A program made the position numbers and the translations under genes. Shown one piece after another: positions 44,361 to 53,836 of a stretch of 64,000 nt of DNA; the first letter of the stretch is position 1, and each line of letters starts with the position of its first letter. This DNA comes from Lentibacillus sp. JNUCC-1 (lineage in GTDB: Bacteria; Bacillota; Bacilli; Bacillales; Amphibacillaceae). Where the stretch lies: the NCBI RefSeq assembly GCF_009741735.1, contig NZ_WHOH01000001.1, forward strand, positions 1,426,001 through 1,490,000. Direction: 5' to 3'. The notes beneath the pieces are model-generated. The model had not been told where the DNA came from, did not search any database, and worked only from the letters and a program-made list of their open reading frames with translations.

Positions 44361-45704
44361 ATGGCAGATCACATCTTAAATGGCATTATGGGACTCACGG
44401 TTGCGGATGCCCTCGGCGTCCCGGTTGAATTCGAAAGCAGGGAGAGCCTGGATCGCGATCCTGTTGTGGGTTTTCGTGCGTACGGAACTTACAATCAGCC
44501 TGCTGGCACATGGTCTGATGATACCTCATTGACACTATGTCTTGCAGATAGCCTTTCAAAAGGGGTGAATTATGACTTGGCAATGAAAAACTTTGCAAGC
44601 TGGTACAATGATGGTGCCTACACACCCTTTGGCATCGCTTTTGACATCGGGATTTCAACAAGAGAAGCGATCGCTCGTTATGAAAACGGCACACCGCCAC
44701 TCGAATGCGGAGGTGCTTCAGAATATGACAATGGCAATGGATCATTAATGAGAATCCTGCCCATTTTATTTTATCTGGAAGCGACTTATGGGAAAGACTT
44801 CATGAAAACAGACGGAGCCTTTAACATCATCCATCACATCTCAGCACTGACACACGCCCATCCGCGCAGTCAGATCGCATGCGGCATCTATATTGCCATA
44901 GCTTCCAAACTTAAGGAAGCAAGCGACGTGCCCACAGCCGTAAGCGAAGGCATCCGTCAAGCCCGATCCTACTACCAGAAACAAGCGCGTTTTGCCGATG
45001 AACTCACCCATTTTAACCGACTGGAAGAAGATAGATTCGCCGAACAGCCTCGCCAAGCGATTAAAAGCAGCGGCTATGTCGTTGATACGCTCGAAGCGGC
45101 TGTCTGGTGCCTGCTCCAAACCGACAGTTATCAGGCGTGTGTATTAAAAGCAGTCAATCTGGGCGAGGACACAGATACCGTCGCAGCAGTTGCCGGCGGA
45201 CTGGCCGGTCTTTATTACGGATACGAAAACATCCCTCAAGAATGGCTCGAGTCCCTGGTTGAACAAGCATATGTCGAGAGTTTTTGCCACCAACTCAGCA
45301 CAGCCATGACTGCCATTGAAGTCGGAAAGCTCACAGCCTACATCCCCTATTTCGAAACGGTGGATCCTGAAAAAGTCGCTCATTGGGAAGGCGGCCAACA
45401 GCTGGGAGAGAAGGGCTTCAGCATGCCTTACCCCACATATGACCCGACACTGAAACAGTTCATCAACACATTCTCAGCCACAACGCTCATGCACCCTAAC
45501 TATATAGACATCACACGCCAACTGCCTACTCAAGACAAGGTTCAGGCAATAGACAGCGCAGATTTCGAACAGCTCAGAGCGATTCTGACAGGCTATGTAA
45601 GACAGGAACGATTCAATGAGGGCACGTGGGCACAAGCAGTGGCAGACAACGTGTTTTTGAAAATATTGAAGCGATTAAGAGAGATAGATCACGAATGGAA
45701 GTAG
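44361..45704 (+). CDS. ADP-ribosylglycohydrolase family protein with C-terminal DUF6508-like domain
   Basis: A 447-residue protein. The N-terminal ~300 residues form the all-helical DraG fold: GLTVADALGVPVEFE, the metal-binding TWSDDTSLTLCL, NGNGSLMRILPI and GEDTDTVAAVAGGLAGLYYG, supplying the Asp/Thr ligands for the two Mg/Mn ions. These enzymes remove ADP-ribose from proteins or small molecules. The last ~130 residues (YFETVDPEKVAHWEGGQQLG, FSMPYPTYDPTLKQFI) are a separate DUF6508-like module. No ADP-ribosyltransferase gene lies nearby. Confidence 0.87.
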   Translation: MADHILNGIMGLTVADALGVPVEFESRESLDRDPVVGFRAYGTYNQPAGTWSDDTSLTLCLADSLSKGVNYDLAMKNFASWYNDGAYTPFGIAFDIGISTREAIARYENGTPPLECGGASEYDNGNGSLMRILPILFYLEATYGKDFMKTDGAFNIIHHISALTHAHPRSQIACGIYIAIASKLKEASDVPTAVSEGIRQARSYYQKQARFADELTHFNRLEEDRFAEQPRQAIKSSGYVVDTLEAAVWCLLQTDSYQACVLKAVNLGEDTDTVAAVAGGLAGLYYGYENIPQEWLESLVEQAYVESFCHQLSTAMTAIEVGKLTAYIPYFETVDPEKVAHWEGGQQLGEKGFSMPYPTYDPTLKQFINTFSATTLMHPNYIDITRQLPTQDKVQAIDSADFEQLRAILTGYVRQERFNEGTWAQAVADNVFLKILKRLREIDHEWK

Positions 45705-45713
45705 AGTCATAGA

Positions 45714-45765
45714 TAACGCACGCGGGGGGCCTGCCAAGACGGGCCCATAGCGTGCGTTTCTGTTT
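45714..45765 (+). terminator. terminator after the ADP-ribosylglycohydrolase gene
   Basis: Stem AACGCACGC / GCGTGCGTTT with an inner GGGGCC-type stem, then a T-rich tail. Confidence 0.75.
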
Positions 45766-45787
45766 CAGATACTGCCCCACAAAAATC

Positions 45788-45856
45788 ATTTTTCCGATAT
45801 AAGGTGCAAATTCGCCGATATATCATTCAAAATTTCCGATATAACCACACGCCCCG
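45788..45856 (+). repeat. CCGATAT-family array 5 (3 units)
   Basis: Cores at 45794, 45815 and 45836, 21 bp apart, behind the ADP-ribosylglycohydrolase terminator and in its orientation. Confidence 0.85.
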
Positions 45857-45902
45857 TACTACAGCCCCAGAATGGCATACCCGTCTCTCACCTTAAATAA
45901 TT

Positions 45903-45928
45903 GTTTCAGACAACCACCATCCGGGAAA
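45903..45928 (+). promoter_or_regulatory. SigB-type promoter of the catalase gene
   Basis: GTTTCA, 14 bp spacer, GGGAAA, close to the SigB consensus GTTTAA-N12-14-GGGTAT. It lies 45 bp before the catalase ATG. B. subtilis katE is also SigB-controlled. Confidence 0.6.
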
Positions 45929-45973
45929 ATAAAACCATATTGTTTTTCATCTCTCAAGGAGGTTTTCACCATT

Positions 45974-48025
45974 ATGGCTGACAATCGGAACAAGCAGAAC
46001 CGTAAAGATGAACAACTGGAAGATGTACGTGCTTATGATACAGAGAACCATATGACAACAAATCAGGGACTAAAAGTATCTGAGGATGAATTTTCCCTGA
46101 AAGCAGGTAAGCGGGGCCCGACCTTGATGGAAGACTTCCATTTCCGGGAAAAGATGACCCATTTTGACCATGAGCGGATCCCCGAGCGTGTGGTGCATGC
46201 CCGTGGTTACGCAGCCCACGGTGAGTTTGAAGCTTATGAATCAATGACACCTTACACAAAAGCTGACTTTCTCAGCGAAGCAGGCAAGAAGACACCCGTA
46301 TTTGTCCGCTTCTCGACAGTGGCAGGCAGTAAAGGATCTGGTGAACTCGCCCGCGATGTGCGGGGATTTGCCACGAAATTTTACACCGAAGAAGGCAACT
46401 ATGATCTTGTCGGGAACAATATGCCGATTTTTTTCATACAAGATGCCGTTAAATTTCCAGATCTGGTGCATGCAGTGAAGCCTGAACCGCATAATGAAAT
46501 CCCACAGGCAGCATCTGCCCATGATACATTCTGGGATTTTGTGGCCAACAATCAGGAAGCCGCACATCATGCCACATGGCTCATTTCGGATAGAGCCATT
46601 CCCCGAAGTTTCCGTATGATGGAAGGCTTTGGTGTGCATACATTCCGCTTTGTAAACAATGAGGGAAAAGCTCATTTTGTAAAATTTCATTGGAAACCAA
46701 AACTCGGCGTGCATTCTGTCGTGTGGGATGAAGCACAGAAACTAAATGGTAAAAATCCGGATTTCCATCGCCAGGATTTGTACGAAGCCATCGAAGCCGG
46801 ACACTATCCAGAGTGGGAATTAGGCGTGCAAATAATCGAGGAAAAAGACGAATTCTCCTTTGATTTCGACATTCTAGACCCAACGAAAATCTGGCCTGAA
46901 GAAGACGTTCCGGTGAAAATCATTGGGAAAATGACGCTCAATCGTAACGTCGACAATGTGTTTGCCGAAACAGAGCAGGTTGCGTTTCACCCGGGACATG
47001 TCGTGCCAGGGATTGACTTTACCAACGATCCGCTTCTGCAAGGAAGACTGTTCTCCTATACGGACACGCAACTGATCCGCCTTGGCGGGCCCAACTTTCA
47101 CGAGTTGCCGATCAACCGACCAGTCTGTCCGTTTCACAATAATCAGCGTGACGGCTACGGACGCCAGACCATTAACGTCGGTCAGGTCGCTTATCATAAA
47201 AATTCACTCGCCAACAATCAGCCGTCCCCTGCAAGTCCGGAAGAAGGCGGCTATGAACATTATCAGGAAAGAGTCGATGGATACAAGGTCAAAGCCCGTC
47301 ACGACAGCTTTAAGGACCATTTTTCCCAAGCAACGTTGTTCTGGAGAAGTCTGTCTTCAGCTGAAAAGCAACACACCATTGACGGTCTCACATTTGAGCT
47401 CGGCATGGTTCAAAGTAAATCTGTCCGCCAGCAGGTCATTGATATGTTCGCCAATGTGCATCTCGATCTCGCCCGCCCGGTGGCGAAAAATATTGGTGTA
47501 GACATGCCAGAAGATGGTGTAACTGGTGATGGCAAAACATCACCAGCACTCAGCCAGACGACTTCCAACCATGTGCCAGACACCCGTAAAGTAGCTGTTC
47601 TCGTCGCAGAAGGCTTCAATGCCGAATGGCTCAAGAACACCCTTACCGACATGGAAAAAGCAGGTCTCGTTCCTGAACTTATTGGGGAACAACTCGGCGC
47701 ACTTCAAGGCGATGACGGCACCGAATTTGAAGTTACCAAAACCTTTCAGACAGGCCCATCCGTTCTGTTTGACGCAGTGCTGATCGCAAGTGGTAACCAA
47801 GCAGACGAAGCTTTTGCAAGGGATGCTTCGGATTATATACAAGAAGCCTTTGAACACTTTAAGCCCATCTGTTTCAAACCGCTCGCCACACCCATTATAA
47901 AAACACTCGACATCGAAGACAGCCCAGGCGTTCTTCAAGCGGATGAAGACAGCACCTCATTCGCAGGTAAATTTGCCAAAATGGTCGCGAAACACCGGTT
48001 CTGGGAGCGGGATATGACTTCATAA
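45974..48025 (+). CDS. katE: large-subunit catalase (KatE/HPII type)
   Basis: A 683-residue clade 2 catalase that breaks down hydrogen peroxide in the cytoplasm. Core features: [19 protein letters not shown] (distal His), [17 protein letters not shown], the [11 protein letters not shown] region, and [18 protein letters not shown] (proximal Tyr). The C-terminal ~150 residues ([11 protein letters not shown] onward) form the class I amidotransferase-like domain typical of HPII. ATG follows AAGGAGG at a long 11 bp spacing; an upstream extension of the frame overlaps the SigB promoter and is rejected. Confidence 0.95.
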   Translation: MADNRNKQNRKDEQLEDVRAYDTENHMTTNQGLKVSEDEFSLKAGKRGPTLMEDFHFREKMTHFDHERIPERVVHARGYAAHGEFEAYESMTPYTKADFLSEAGKKTPVFVRFSTVAGSKGSGELARDVRGFATKFYTEEGNYDLVGNNMPIFFIQDAVKFPDLVHAVKPEPHNEIPQAASAHDTFWDFVANNQEAAHHATWLISDRAIPRSFRMMEGFGVHTFRFVNNEGKAHFVKFHWKPKLGVHSVVWDEAQKLNGKNPDFHRQDLYEAIEAGHYPEWELGVQIIEEKDEFSFDFDILDPTKIWPEEDVPVKIIGKMTLNRNVDNVFAETEQVAFHPGHVVPGIDFTNDPLLQGRLFSYTDTQLIRLGGPNFHELPINRPVCPFHNNQRDGYGRQTINVGQVAYHKNSLANNQPSPASPEEGGYEHYQERVDGYKVKARHDSFKDHFSQATLFWRSLSSAEKQHTIDGLTFELGMVQSKSVRQQVIDMFANVHLDLARPVAKNIGVDMPEDGVTGDGKTSPALSQTTSNHVPDTRKVAVLVAEGFNAEWLKNTLTDMEKAGLVPELIGEQLGALQGDDGTEFEVTKTFQTGPSVLFDAVLIASGNQADEAFARDASDYIQEAFEHFKPICFKPLATPIIKTLDIEDSPGVLQADEDSTSFAGKFAKMVAKHRFWERDMTS

Positions 48026-48035
48026 AAAAATTGCA

Positions 48036-48079
48036 AAAGCGACAGCCACGATTTTAAAATGGCTGTCGCTTTTTTTTTC
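48036..48079 (+). terminator. catalase terminator
   Basis: Stem AAAGCGACAGCC / GGCTGTCGCTTTTTTTTT, nearly the same hairpin as that after the SSS gene. Confidence 0.9.
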
Positions 48080-48082
48080 TTT

Positions 48083-48165
48083 TTTTCGATATAAAGTGTG
48101 AATTCGCCGATATATCACACCAAATTTCCGATATCAGCGCTCGATTTTCCGATAAAATAATCCGC
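48083..48165 (+). repeat. CCGATAT-family array 6 (4 units)
   Basis: Cores at 48086 (TCGAT), 48107, 48128 and 48149, strictly 21 bp apart, directly behind the catalase terminator and in its orientation. Confidence 0.87.
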
Positions 48166-48200
48166 TAGGCTAAACATTAATTCAATCGCGTTCTAACCAG

Positions 48201-48563
48201 CTATTCCCGATCAACCGCACGTTTTCTCCAGAAGAACACGCCTACAATCGCTCCAACTGCAGAAAGGATGCTCCCAACCCAATTCAACAGCACAAACGCC
48301 AGAATTAATGCAGCCACGGCCAATCCCAAGTGCTGCTTCCAAAACGAAATCACCCCGAGAATAGCGACAACACCACCCATGAAAAGCGGTATAATCAAGG
48401 GTCCGCTCAACAAAAGCGCTAACCCGGAAAAAGCACTCAAAAAACCACTCGATTGCTCATGTGACGCTTGAAGCTCGTTAAACATATTAATAAAATATAA
48501 TACCGTAAAAAATCCACCACTCGTGATCAGTAAGCTCGGCAGCCAGTCTGGTTTTTCGTTCAT
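48201..48563 (-). CDS. small membrane protein (DUF4064-like)
   Basis: A 120-residue protein with three to four hydrophobic segments (about residues 8-25, 42-70, 75-108) and a basic C-terminal end (FFWRKRAVDRE). The glycine-rich pattern in the last helices resembles DUF4064 proteins of Bacillaceae. No functional motif. The start follows GGAGG. Single gene. Confidence 0.65.
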   Translation of the reverse strand: MNEKPDWLPSLLITSGGFFTVLYFINMFNELQASHEQSSGFLSAFSGLALLLSGPLIIPLFMGGVVAILGVISFWKQHLGLAVAALILAFVLLNWVGSILSAVGAIVGVFFWRKRAVDRE

Positions 48564-48654
48564 GGGGAACCTCCTTGAAGCCAGGTAACAGTTATTTAGG
48601 GAAACATAATCATAGCAAAAGAGAGTCTACTTTTCTAGCGGAGATCATAAATAT

Positions 48655-48687
48655 AAAAAAGCGCCCAAATACAATTTGAGCGCTTTT
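48655..48687. terminator. terminator downstream of the butanediol dehydrogenase gene
   Basis: Stem AAAAAGCGCCCAAAT / ATTTGAGCGCTTTTT, with T runs on both strands. Confidence 0.85.
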
Positions 48688-48706
48688 TGCTTATCTATAA
48701 GAGTCC

Positions 48707-49759
48707 TTACTTCTCTCCACTCAACTTCACGAGAATCTTCGACTGAGATTTATCATTCAGCAAGGTTTCAAACCCGTCAGAAACAATGTTCTTCAGCTCG
48801 ATGTGATCCGTAATAACTGGTGACGGATCAAGCTGCCCCGTGCCCATCAATGTAATGGTGTACTCGAACACATCCGGTTCATAGGCGAGAGAAGAGGCGA
48901 GGCGCACACCGCTCGCTGTCAGTTTCATCGGTTCGAACTGCAGCGGTTTTTCATAAAGGGCGACAATGGTCATGACCCCACGTGGCTTGGTGACGTCGAT
49001 TGCCTGGTTAAAGGTTGGCTCAACTCCAGCCACTTCAAACGCTGCGTCCACGCCTTCAGGGTACAGGGCATGAATATATTCTACTGGATCTTTCTCACCT
49101 GAGTTAACAGCATGCGTGGCACCGACTTCCTGTGCTTTTTCCAGTCGTGTTTCAGACAAATCGAAAGCAAAGATTTCCTTAGCACCCGCAGCTTTTGCGG
49201 CAATAATGGTCAACAGCCCAATTGGTCCTGCCCCGAAAACAGCCACAGAGTCTCCGAAAACCATGCCCGATTCCCTGATGGCCTGTACCGCTACAGCTGT
49301 CGGCTCAACCAGTGCCGCATGCTCAAGTGACATGCCATCAGGTAATTTCACCGCATGTTTCTCATCGACTACCACATGGTCTGCGAATCCGCCATCAGCG
49401 GTCAAGCCGACAAAGCCGAAGCCATTGTACATATCAACTAAAGGATTGTCACTGTCCCCTCGTGTGATGAGCGGATTAACAGCAACACGATCCCCTTTCT
49501 GTACATTCTTTACCTTGGAGCCAACCTCTTCAACCACACCTGAAAACTCATGCCCCATCGTCAACGGTGCTTTTACGCCCGTTATTGGGTCGGGTTCATT
49601 CTCAGGGATAAGGCTTGCACCAGCATTATATTCATGCAAGTCACTGCCACAGATTCCCGTCCAAGCCACCTTGATCTTGACTTGCTCCTCTCCAACTTTC
49701 GGTACATCACGATCTTCTACTCGAATATCTTTTTTCCCATACCATACTGCTGCTTTCAT
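48707..49759 (-). CDS. zinc-dependent 2,3-butanediol dehydrogenase-type alcohol dehydrogenase
   Basis: A 350-residue medium-chain dehydrogenase. Catalytic zinc ligands lie in GICGSDLHEY (Cys) and GHEFSGVVEEVG (His/Glu), and the NAD fold in VAVFGAGPIGLLTIIAAKAAGA. YNGFGFVGLTADGGFADHVVV is found in (R,R)-butanediol dehydrogenases of the BdhA/YdjL group. The structural-zinc cysteine cluster is not obvious, as in other butanediol dehydrogenases. It likely interconverts acetoin and 2,3-butanediol. Substrate by similarity only. Confidence 0.85.
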   Translation of the reverse strand: MKAAVWYGKKDIRVEDRDVPKVGEEQVKIKVAWTGICGSDLHEYNAGASLIPENEPDPITGVKAPLTMGHEFSGVVEEVGSKVKNVQKGDRVAVNPLITRGDSDNPLVDMYNGFGFVGLTADGGFADHVVVDEKHAVKLPDGMSLEHAALVEPTAVAVQAIRESGMVFGDSVAVFGAGPIGLLTIIAAKAAGAKEIFAFDLSETRLEKAQEVGATHAVNSGEKDPVEYIHALYPEGVDAAFEVAGVEPTFNQAIDVTKPRGVMTIVALYEKPLQFEPMKLTASGVRLASSLAYEPDVFEYTITLMGTGQLDPSPVITDHIELKNIVSDGFETLLNDKSQSKILVKLSGEK

Positions 49760-49927
49760 AATAAAAGCCTCCTTGAAGTTTTGTGGGATATTGTTTTTAC
49801 CCTATGTATTTACCCTTTTCCAGCAAGTTCACACCATTATAGTTACTATTTGAAAATATTGGCTTCAATAATTTTCTCCCTGTATAATTAGTTTTAATAG
49901 ACTACATATATAACAGGAGAGAAAACA

Positions 49928-50320
49928 TTGAAGAAAAAAGATATTCATGTCGTTGGTGCGGTTATCGTTAAAGATCATAAAATTCTTTGTGCGCAAAGAG
50001 GGGAAACCAAAACGCTCGCTTATAAATGGGAATTTCCAGGCGGTAAGGTTGAACAAGGCGAGACTGCGAAAGAAGCATTGAAACGTGAAATTGCAGAAGA
50101 GATGCATTGTGAAATTGAGGTTGGCAATCAAGTGGAACACACTGTTTACGAGTATGATTTTGGCGTTGTCCATTTAACAACATTTTATTGTGCCCTTCTT
50201 GAGGGGGATCCAGTTTTAACAGAGCACGTAGCTATTAAATGGCTTCCTAAAGAGAAATTATTCACATTGGACTGGGCTCCGGCAGATATTCCCGCGATAG
50301 AAACAATAGCAAAAGGATAA
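49928..50320 (+). CDS. NUDIX (deoxy)nucleoside triphosphate pyrophosphohydrolase, MutT-like
   Basis: A 130-residue NUDIX hydrolase. The Nudix box GKVEQGETAKEALKREIAEE (about residues 39-58) is followed by M, H and the usual hydrophobic end, and the pattern GAVIVKDHKILCAQRG matches the MutT/CTP pyrophosphohydrolase branch. It cleaves damaged or non-canonical NTPs to NMP. TTG is the start, preceded by AGGAGAG. It lies 40 bp upstream of a PLD-helicase gene on the same strand, a pairing also seen in other Bacillota. Confidence 0.9.
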   Translation: MKKKDIHVVGAVIVKDHKILCAQRGETKTLAYKWEFPGGKVEQGETAKEALKREIAEEMHCEIEVGNQVEHTVYEYDFGVVHLTTFYCALLEGDPVLTEHVAIKWLPKEKLFTLDWAPADIPAIETIAKG

Positions 50321-50360
50321 TCTCTGACAAAGAAATATTTTAGTTAGTGTGGTGATTATA

Positions 50361-53258
50361 GTGGAGAACTTTCTCAGAAATCTGGAGGATTCTTTGCACA
50401 AGGGATTTATTGATCGGCACTATGGCAAGATGGATACATATAAACCTAGATTGCTCATTAATAATGCAAAAGAGAATGAGGATGTTTTAACCTCACTCGT
50501 GGAAGAGCTGGACCATTGCAATGCCTTTATATTCTCTGTTGCATTTATTACTGAGAGTGGCCTCGCTACTTTAAAGTCTCATTTATTAGATCTCAAACAT
50601 AAAGGTATAAAAGGCAAGATCCTGACGTCTACTTTCCTGAACTTTAACCAACCAAAGATCTTTAAAGAGCTTATGAAAATAACAAACGTCGAAGTGAGAT
50701 TAACCGAATTGGAAGGATTCCATTCCAAAGGGTATATATTTGAGCATGATCAGTATTATTCTTTGATTGTTGGAAGTTCAAACCTTACTGCACAAGCATT
50801 AAAGGTTAATTATGAATGGAATGTGAAACTGACTTCTTACCAAGATGGCGAGGTTATTACCCATTTTAAGAATCAATTTGAAGATGTATGGAAAGACGCC
50901 ACACCGTTAACCGATGCGTGGATTACGTCTTATGAAGAGGTCTATAAACCTATTGATTATCAAGCAGCTTCAAAAGTGGTAGAACTGCCTTCAGATTATG
51001 ACGTTAATCCATTGAAAACAGCAACAAGTATAAAACCGAACACAATGCAGACAGCGGCATTGGCAGAGATCCAGCAAGTGAGGGACGAGGGACACGATAA
51101 GGGGCTCGTTATTTCAGCCACAGGAACAGGTAAAACCTATTTGGCGGCTTTTGATGTGCGGCGTGTCGCTCCAAAACGCATGTTATTTGTCGTACACAGA
51201 GAGCAAATCCTGCATAAAGCCAAAGCAGATTTCCAGCGGATTATGGGTGGGCTGAGCAAAGACTTTGGAATTTTATCAGGGTTCCATAAACAAATGGATG
51301 CAAAGTATTTATTCACCACTATACAGACCATTTCTAAACTCGAAACGCTGAAGCAATTTAATCGTGACGAATTTGATTATATCTTAGTGGATGAGGTTCA
51401 TAAAGCTGGTGCGGCTTCTTATTTAAGGGTCCTAGATTATTTTCAGCCTCAATTCTTATTGGGAATGACCGCAACCCCTGAAAGAACGGATGATTTCAAC
51501 ATTTATGAGCTGTTTGACTATAACATTGCATACGAAATTCGCCTACAAGAAGCGCTAGAAGAGGATATGCTTTGCCCGTTCCACTATTTTGGGGTTACAG
51601 ATTTTGAATATAACGGCGAGATCATAGATGACGCGACAATCTTATCCAAGCTCGTCACAGATGAACGTGTAGAACATATTGTTGATAAGCTTGATTATTA
51701 TAGCCATTCAGGTGAGGCGGTAAAAGGGCTGATGTTTTGCAGCCGTAAAGATGAAGCTGTGGAGATGTCTAAGGCTCTAAACCAAAGAGGGTTTCGCACC
51801 GTTGCTTTAACAGGAGATCATTCTCAAGAGGAGCGCATGCATCAAGTTGAACAGCTTGAAAATGGCACTTTGGATTATATTATAACCGTTGATATATTTA
51901 ATGAGGGGATTGATATCCCGAGCATTAATCAAGTGGTCATGTTGAGACAAACGCAGTCTAGCATTATTTTTATTCAGCAGCTGGGACGCGGACTGCGTAA
52001 ACACGATTCCAAAGACTTCGTAACTGTGATTGATTTCATCGGTAATTATAAAAACAATTATCTCATCCCAATAGCTCTTTCTGGAGATCGATCACAAAAC
52101 AAGGATAATATACGCAGACGCGCAACAGAAGCAAGCTATATCAAAGGCGTGTCAACGGTTAACTTTGAAGAGGTTGCTAAGAAACAGATATTCAAGTCTA
52201 TCAACGCAAGTAATTTAACAGCAATGAAGGTTTTAAAAGAGGCCTTTACGGAACTAGAGAATCGACTCGGCAGAACACCTTATTTATATGATTTTATTAC
52301 GAACCACTCTATCGATCCTGTCGTCATTGCAGGGAAATATAAGAATTACTATGCACTCCTTCTTAAAATGAAAAAAGAAATTCCATCTATTAGCACATAT
52401 GAAAGCAGTGTTTTGACAATGCTCTCTTCAGAAGTGTTAGATGGCAAACGCAAACATGAACTGATATTGCTTAAATTATTACTGGAGCAAGAGATGGTTC
52501 CTGATAGGGGGTATAAGATAGAACTGGAAAAAGCGGGTTGTACAGTTGATGAACAAACGATTGAATCTGTCGAGCGCATATTTGATTTGGCCTTTTTCAC
52601 CCAAACTGACCGTAAGAAGTATGGTGACAGACCTATTATAGAGCATAACAGTGACAACACGTATTCATTTAACGACGCTATCAGCCACAGCTTGCAGTCG
52701 AACCCTACATTCAAGGATTTAGTAACAGATGTCGTTATGAGCGGTTTAGAACGCAACAAAAAGTATCGTTCAGAGAAACAGCTTACCCGGTATGAAAAAT
52801 ATACAAGAAAAGATGCTTGTAAGCTATTAAATTGGAAAAAAGATGAGAGCGCTACGATTTTTGGGTATAAACCAAAGCATCAAACATGCCCAATCTTTGT
52901 GACGTATCACAAAAATGATGAAGTAGAAGCAAGCGTTGATTACGGGGATGAATTTATCAGCCCTGAAGTGTTTAAATGGTATACTCGAAGTCAAAGAACC
53001 TTGGCCTCAGAGGAAGTGCAAAAGATCATACAAGCGGAAGAAACAAACATGGACCTTCATTTGTTTATTAAAAAAGATGACGATGAAGGCAGTGGCTTTT
53101 ATTATTTAGGACAAACGGTGCCTGACAAAAGTACTGGAGAACAAGATAAAATGCTCGACAAGAACGAAAAAGAGATCCCGGTTGTCCACATGAATATGAT
53201 TTTAGACAAGCCGATAGAGCATAAGTTATATCATTATATTGTACATGGTGATCATTAA
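50361..53258 (+). CDS. PLD-nuclease/SF2 helicase with C-terminal DUF3427
   Basis: A 965-residue multidomain protein. An N-terminal phospholipase-D-like nuclease domain has GFHSKGYIFEHD and GSSNLTAQAL (the HxK...GSSN variant of the HKD motif). A superfamily 2 helicase core follows: ATGTGKTYLAAF (Walker A), LVDEVHKAGA (DEVH box), GMTATPERTD (motif III) and QQLGRGLRKH (motif VI). The last ~350 residues correspond to DUF3427. It is likely an ATP-driven nucleic acid translocase/nuclease in repair or phage defence. GTG start. A second, divergent copy of the architecture lies 0.6 kb downstream on the other strand. Confidence 0.88.
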   Translation: MENFLRNLEDSLHKGFIDRHYGKMDTYKPRLLINNAKENEDVLTSLVEELDHCNAFIFSVAFITESGLATLKSHLLDLKHKGIKGKILTSTFLNFNQPKIFKELMKITNVEVRLTELEGFHSKGYIFEHDQYYSLIVGSSNLTAQALKVNYEWNVKLTSYQDGEVITHFKNQFEDVWKDATPLTDAWITSYEEVYKPIDYQAASKVVELPSDYDVNPLKTATSIKPNTMQTAALAEIQQVRDEGHDKGLVISATGTGKTYLAAFDVRRVAPKRMLFVVHREQILHKAKADFQRIMGGLSKDFGILSGFHKQMDAKYLFTTIQTISKLETLKQFNRDEFDYILVDEVHKAGAASYLRVLDYFQPQFLLGMTATPERTDDFNIYELFDYNIAYEIRLQEALEEDMLCPFHYFGVTDFEYNGEIIDDATILSKLVTDERVEHIVDKLDYYSHSGEAVKGLMFCSRKDEAVEMSKALNQRGFRTVALTGDHSQEERMHQVEQLENGTLDYIITVDIFNEGIDIPSINQVVMLRQTQSSIIFIQQLGRGLRKHDSKDFVTVIDFIGNYKNNYLIPIALSGDRSQNKDNIRRRATEASYIKGVSTVNFEEVAKKQIFKSINASNLTAMKVLKEAFTELENRLGRTPYLYDFITNHSIDPVVIAGKYKNYYALLLKMKKEIPSISTYESSVLTMLSSEVLDGKRKHELILLKLLLEQEMVPDRGYKIELEKAGCTVDEQTIESVERIFDLAFFTQTDRKKYGDRPIIEHNSDNTYSFNDAISHSLQSNPTFKDLVTDVVMSGLERNKKYRSEKQLTRYEKYTRKDACKLLNWKKDESATIFGYKPKHQTCPIFVTYHKNDEVEASVDYGDEFISPEVFKWYTRSQRTLASEEVQKIIQAEETNMDLHLFIKKDDDEGSGFYYLGQTVPDKSTGEQDKMLDKNEKEIPVVHMNMILDKPIEHKLYHYIVHGDH

Positions 53259-53260
53259 AA

Positions 53261-53288
53261 TGGACCAGGTGGCTAGCCACCTGGTCCA
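53261..53288. terminator. bidirectional hairpin between convergent genes
   Basis: Perfect 14 bp inverted repeat TGGACCAGGTGGCT / AGCCACCTGGTCCA; the T run is poor. Confidence 0.65.
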
Positions 53289-53305
53289 CAGTTTTAAGGG
53301 ACGCC

Positions 53306-53605
53306 TTAATCGCCCAAATCCGAGACTTCTTTAAACAGGTCTTTTTCCTTTTCAAGTGCTTTTTTTAATTTTTCACTGCAGGGTTCACTGCAAATGGGAA
53401 ACACGCCATCTACGCCTTCTTTCTTCGCTTCTGAATCGGCTGTAGTAACGATCATGGGTACTTTTGTACCGCGGGATGTTAGATAAACGTGGGTAATCTC
53501 TCCCTCTTTACTTGAGAGTTCCGATCCTTCGACAAATTTAACATTCAAACCAAACAAAGCTTGATTTTCTCCAATTTTTTTGTTGCACCAGGCACAATTA
53601 AACAT
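53306..53605 (-). CDS. small putative zinc-binding protein
   Basis: A 99-residue soluble protein. The N-terminal CAWC and the later CSEPC could form a split zinc site. The middle is acidic and Ser/Thr-rich with VYLTSRGTKVPMIVTT, and the C-terminus is a charged helix (EKLKKALEKEKDLFKEV). Not a family I recognise. It has no clear operon partner; the 230 bp upstream gap is AT-rich with nothing I can identify. Confidence 0.6.
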   Translation of the reverse strand: MFNCAWCNKKIGENQALFGLNVKFVEGSELSSKEGEITHVYLTSRGTKVPMIVTTADSEAKKEGVDGVFPICSEPCSEKLKKALEKEKDLFKEVSDLGD

Positions 53606-53836
53606 AACTTATGTCTCCATTCTTTTTAGAGTGGTATAGATACGATTATTTTATAGCGTGTCCTTAAGGGATTCAATTCTAAACCTCTCTGACCATACCA
53701 AGAAGGGGACTAATTATAAAACCGATCTACGAGTACTTAGACGGTCATTTAACCATGAAAGTCTCCAAGAATCTATAATGTACGGTTTAGAATCATTTCA
53801 GTTTGTTTAGTGTCCTATCAATACTCAAATTTCATG

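Noticed and set aside
45872..45973. N-terminal extension of the catalase frame
   Set aside because: It overlaps the SigB-type promoter and the ribosome site of the inner ATG and does not look like catalase sequence.
53606..53836. Remnant of a transposase gene in the gap before the second helicase
   Set aside because: A short frame around 53710-53780 looks protein-like but I cannot tie it to any transposase or other family.
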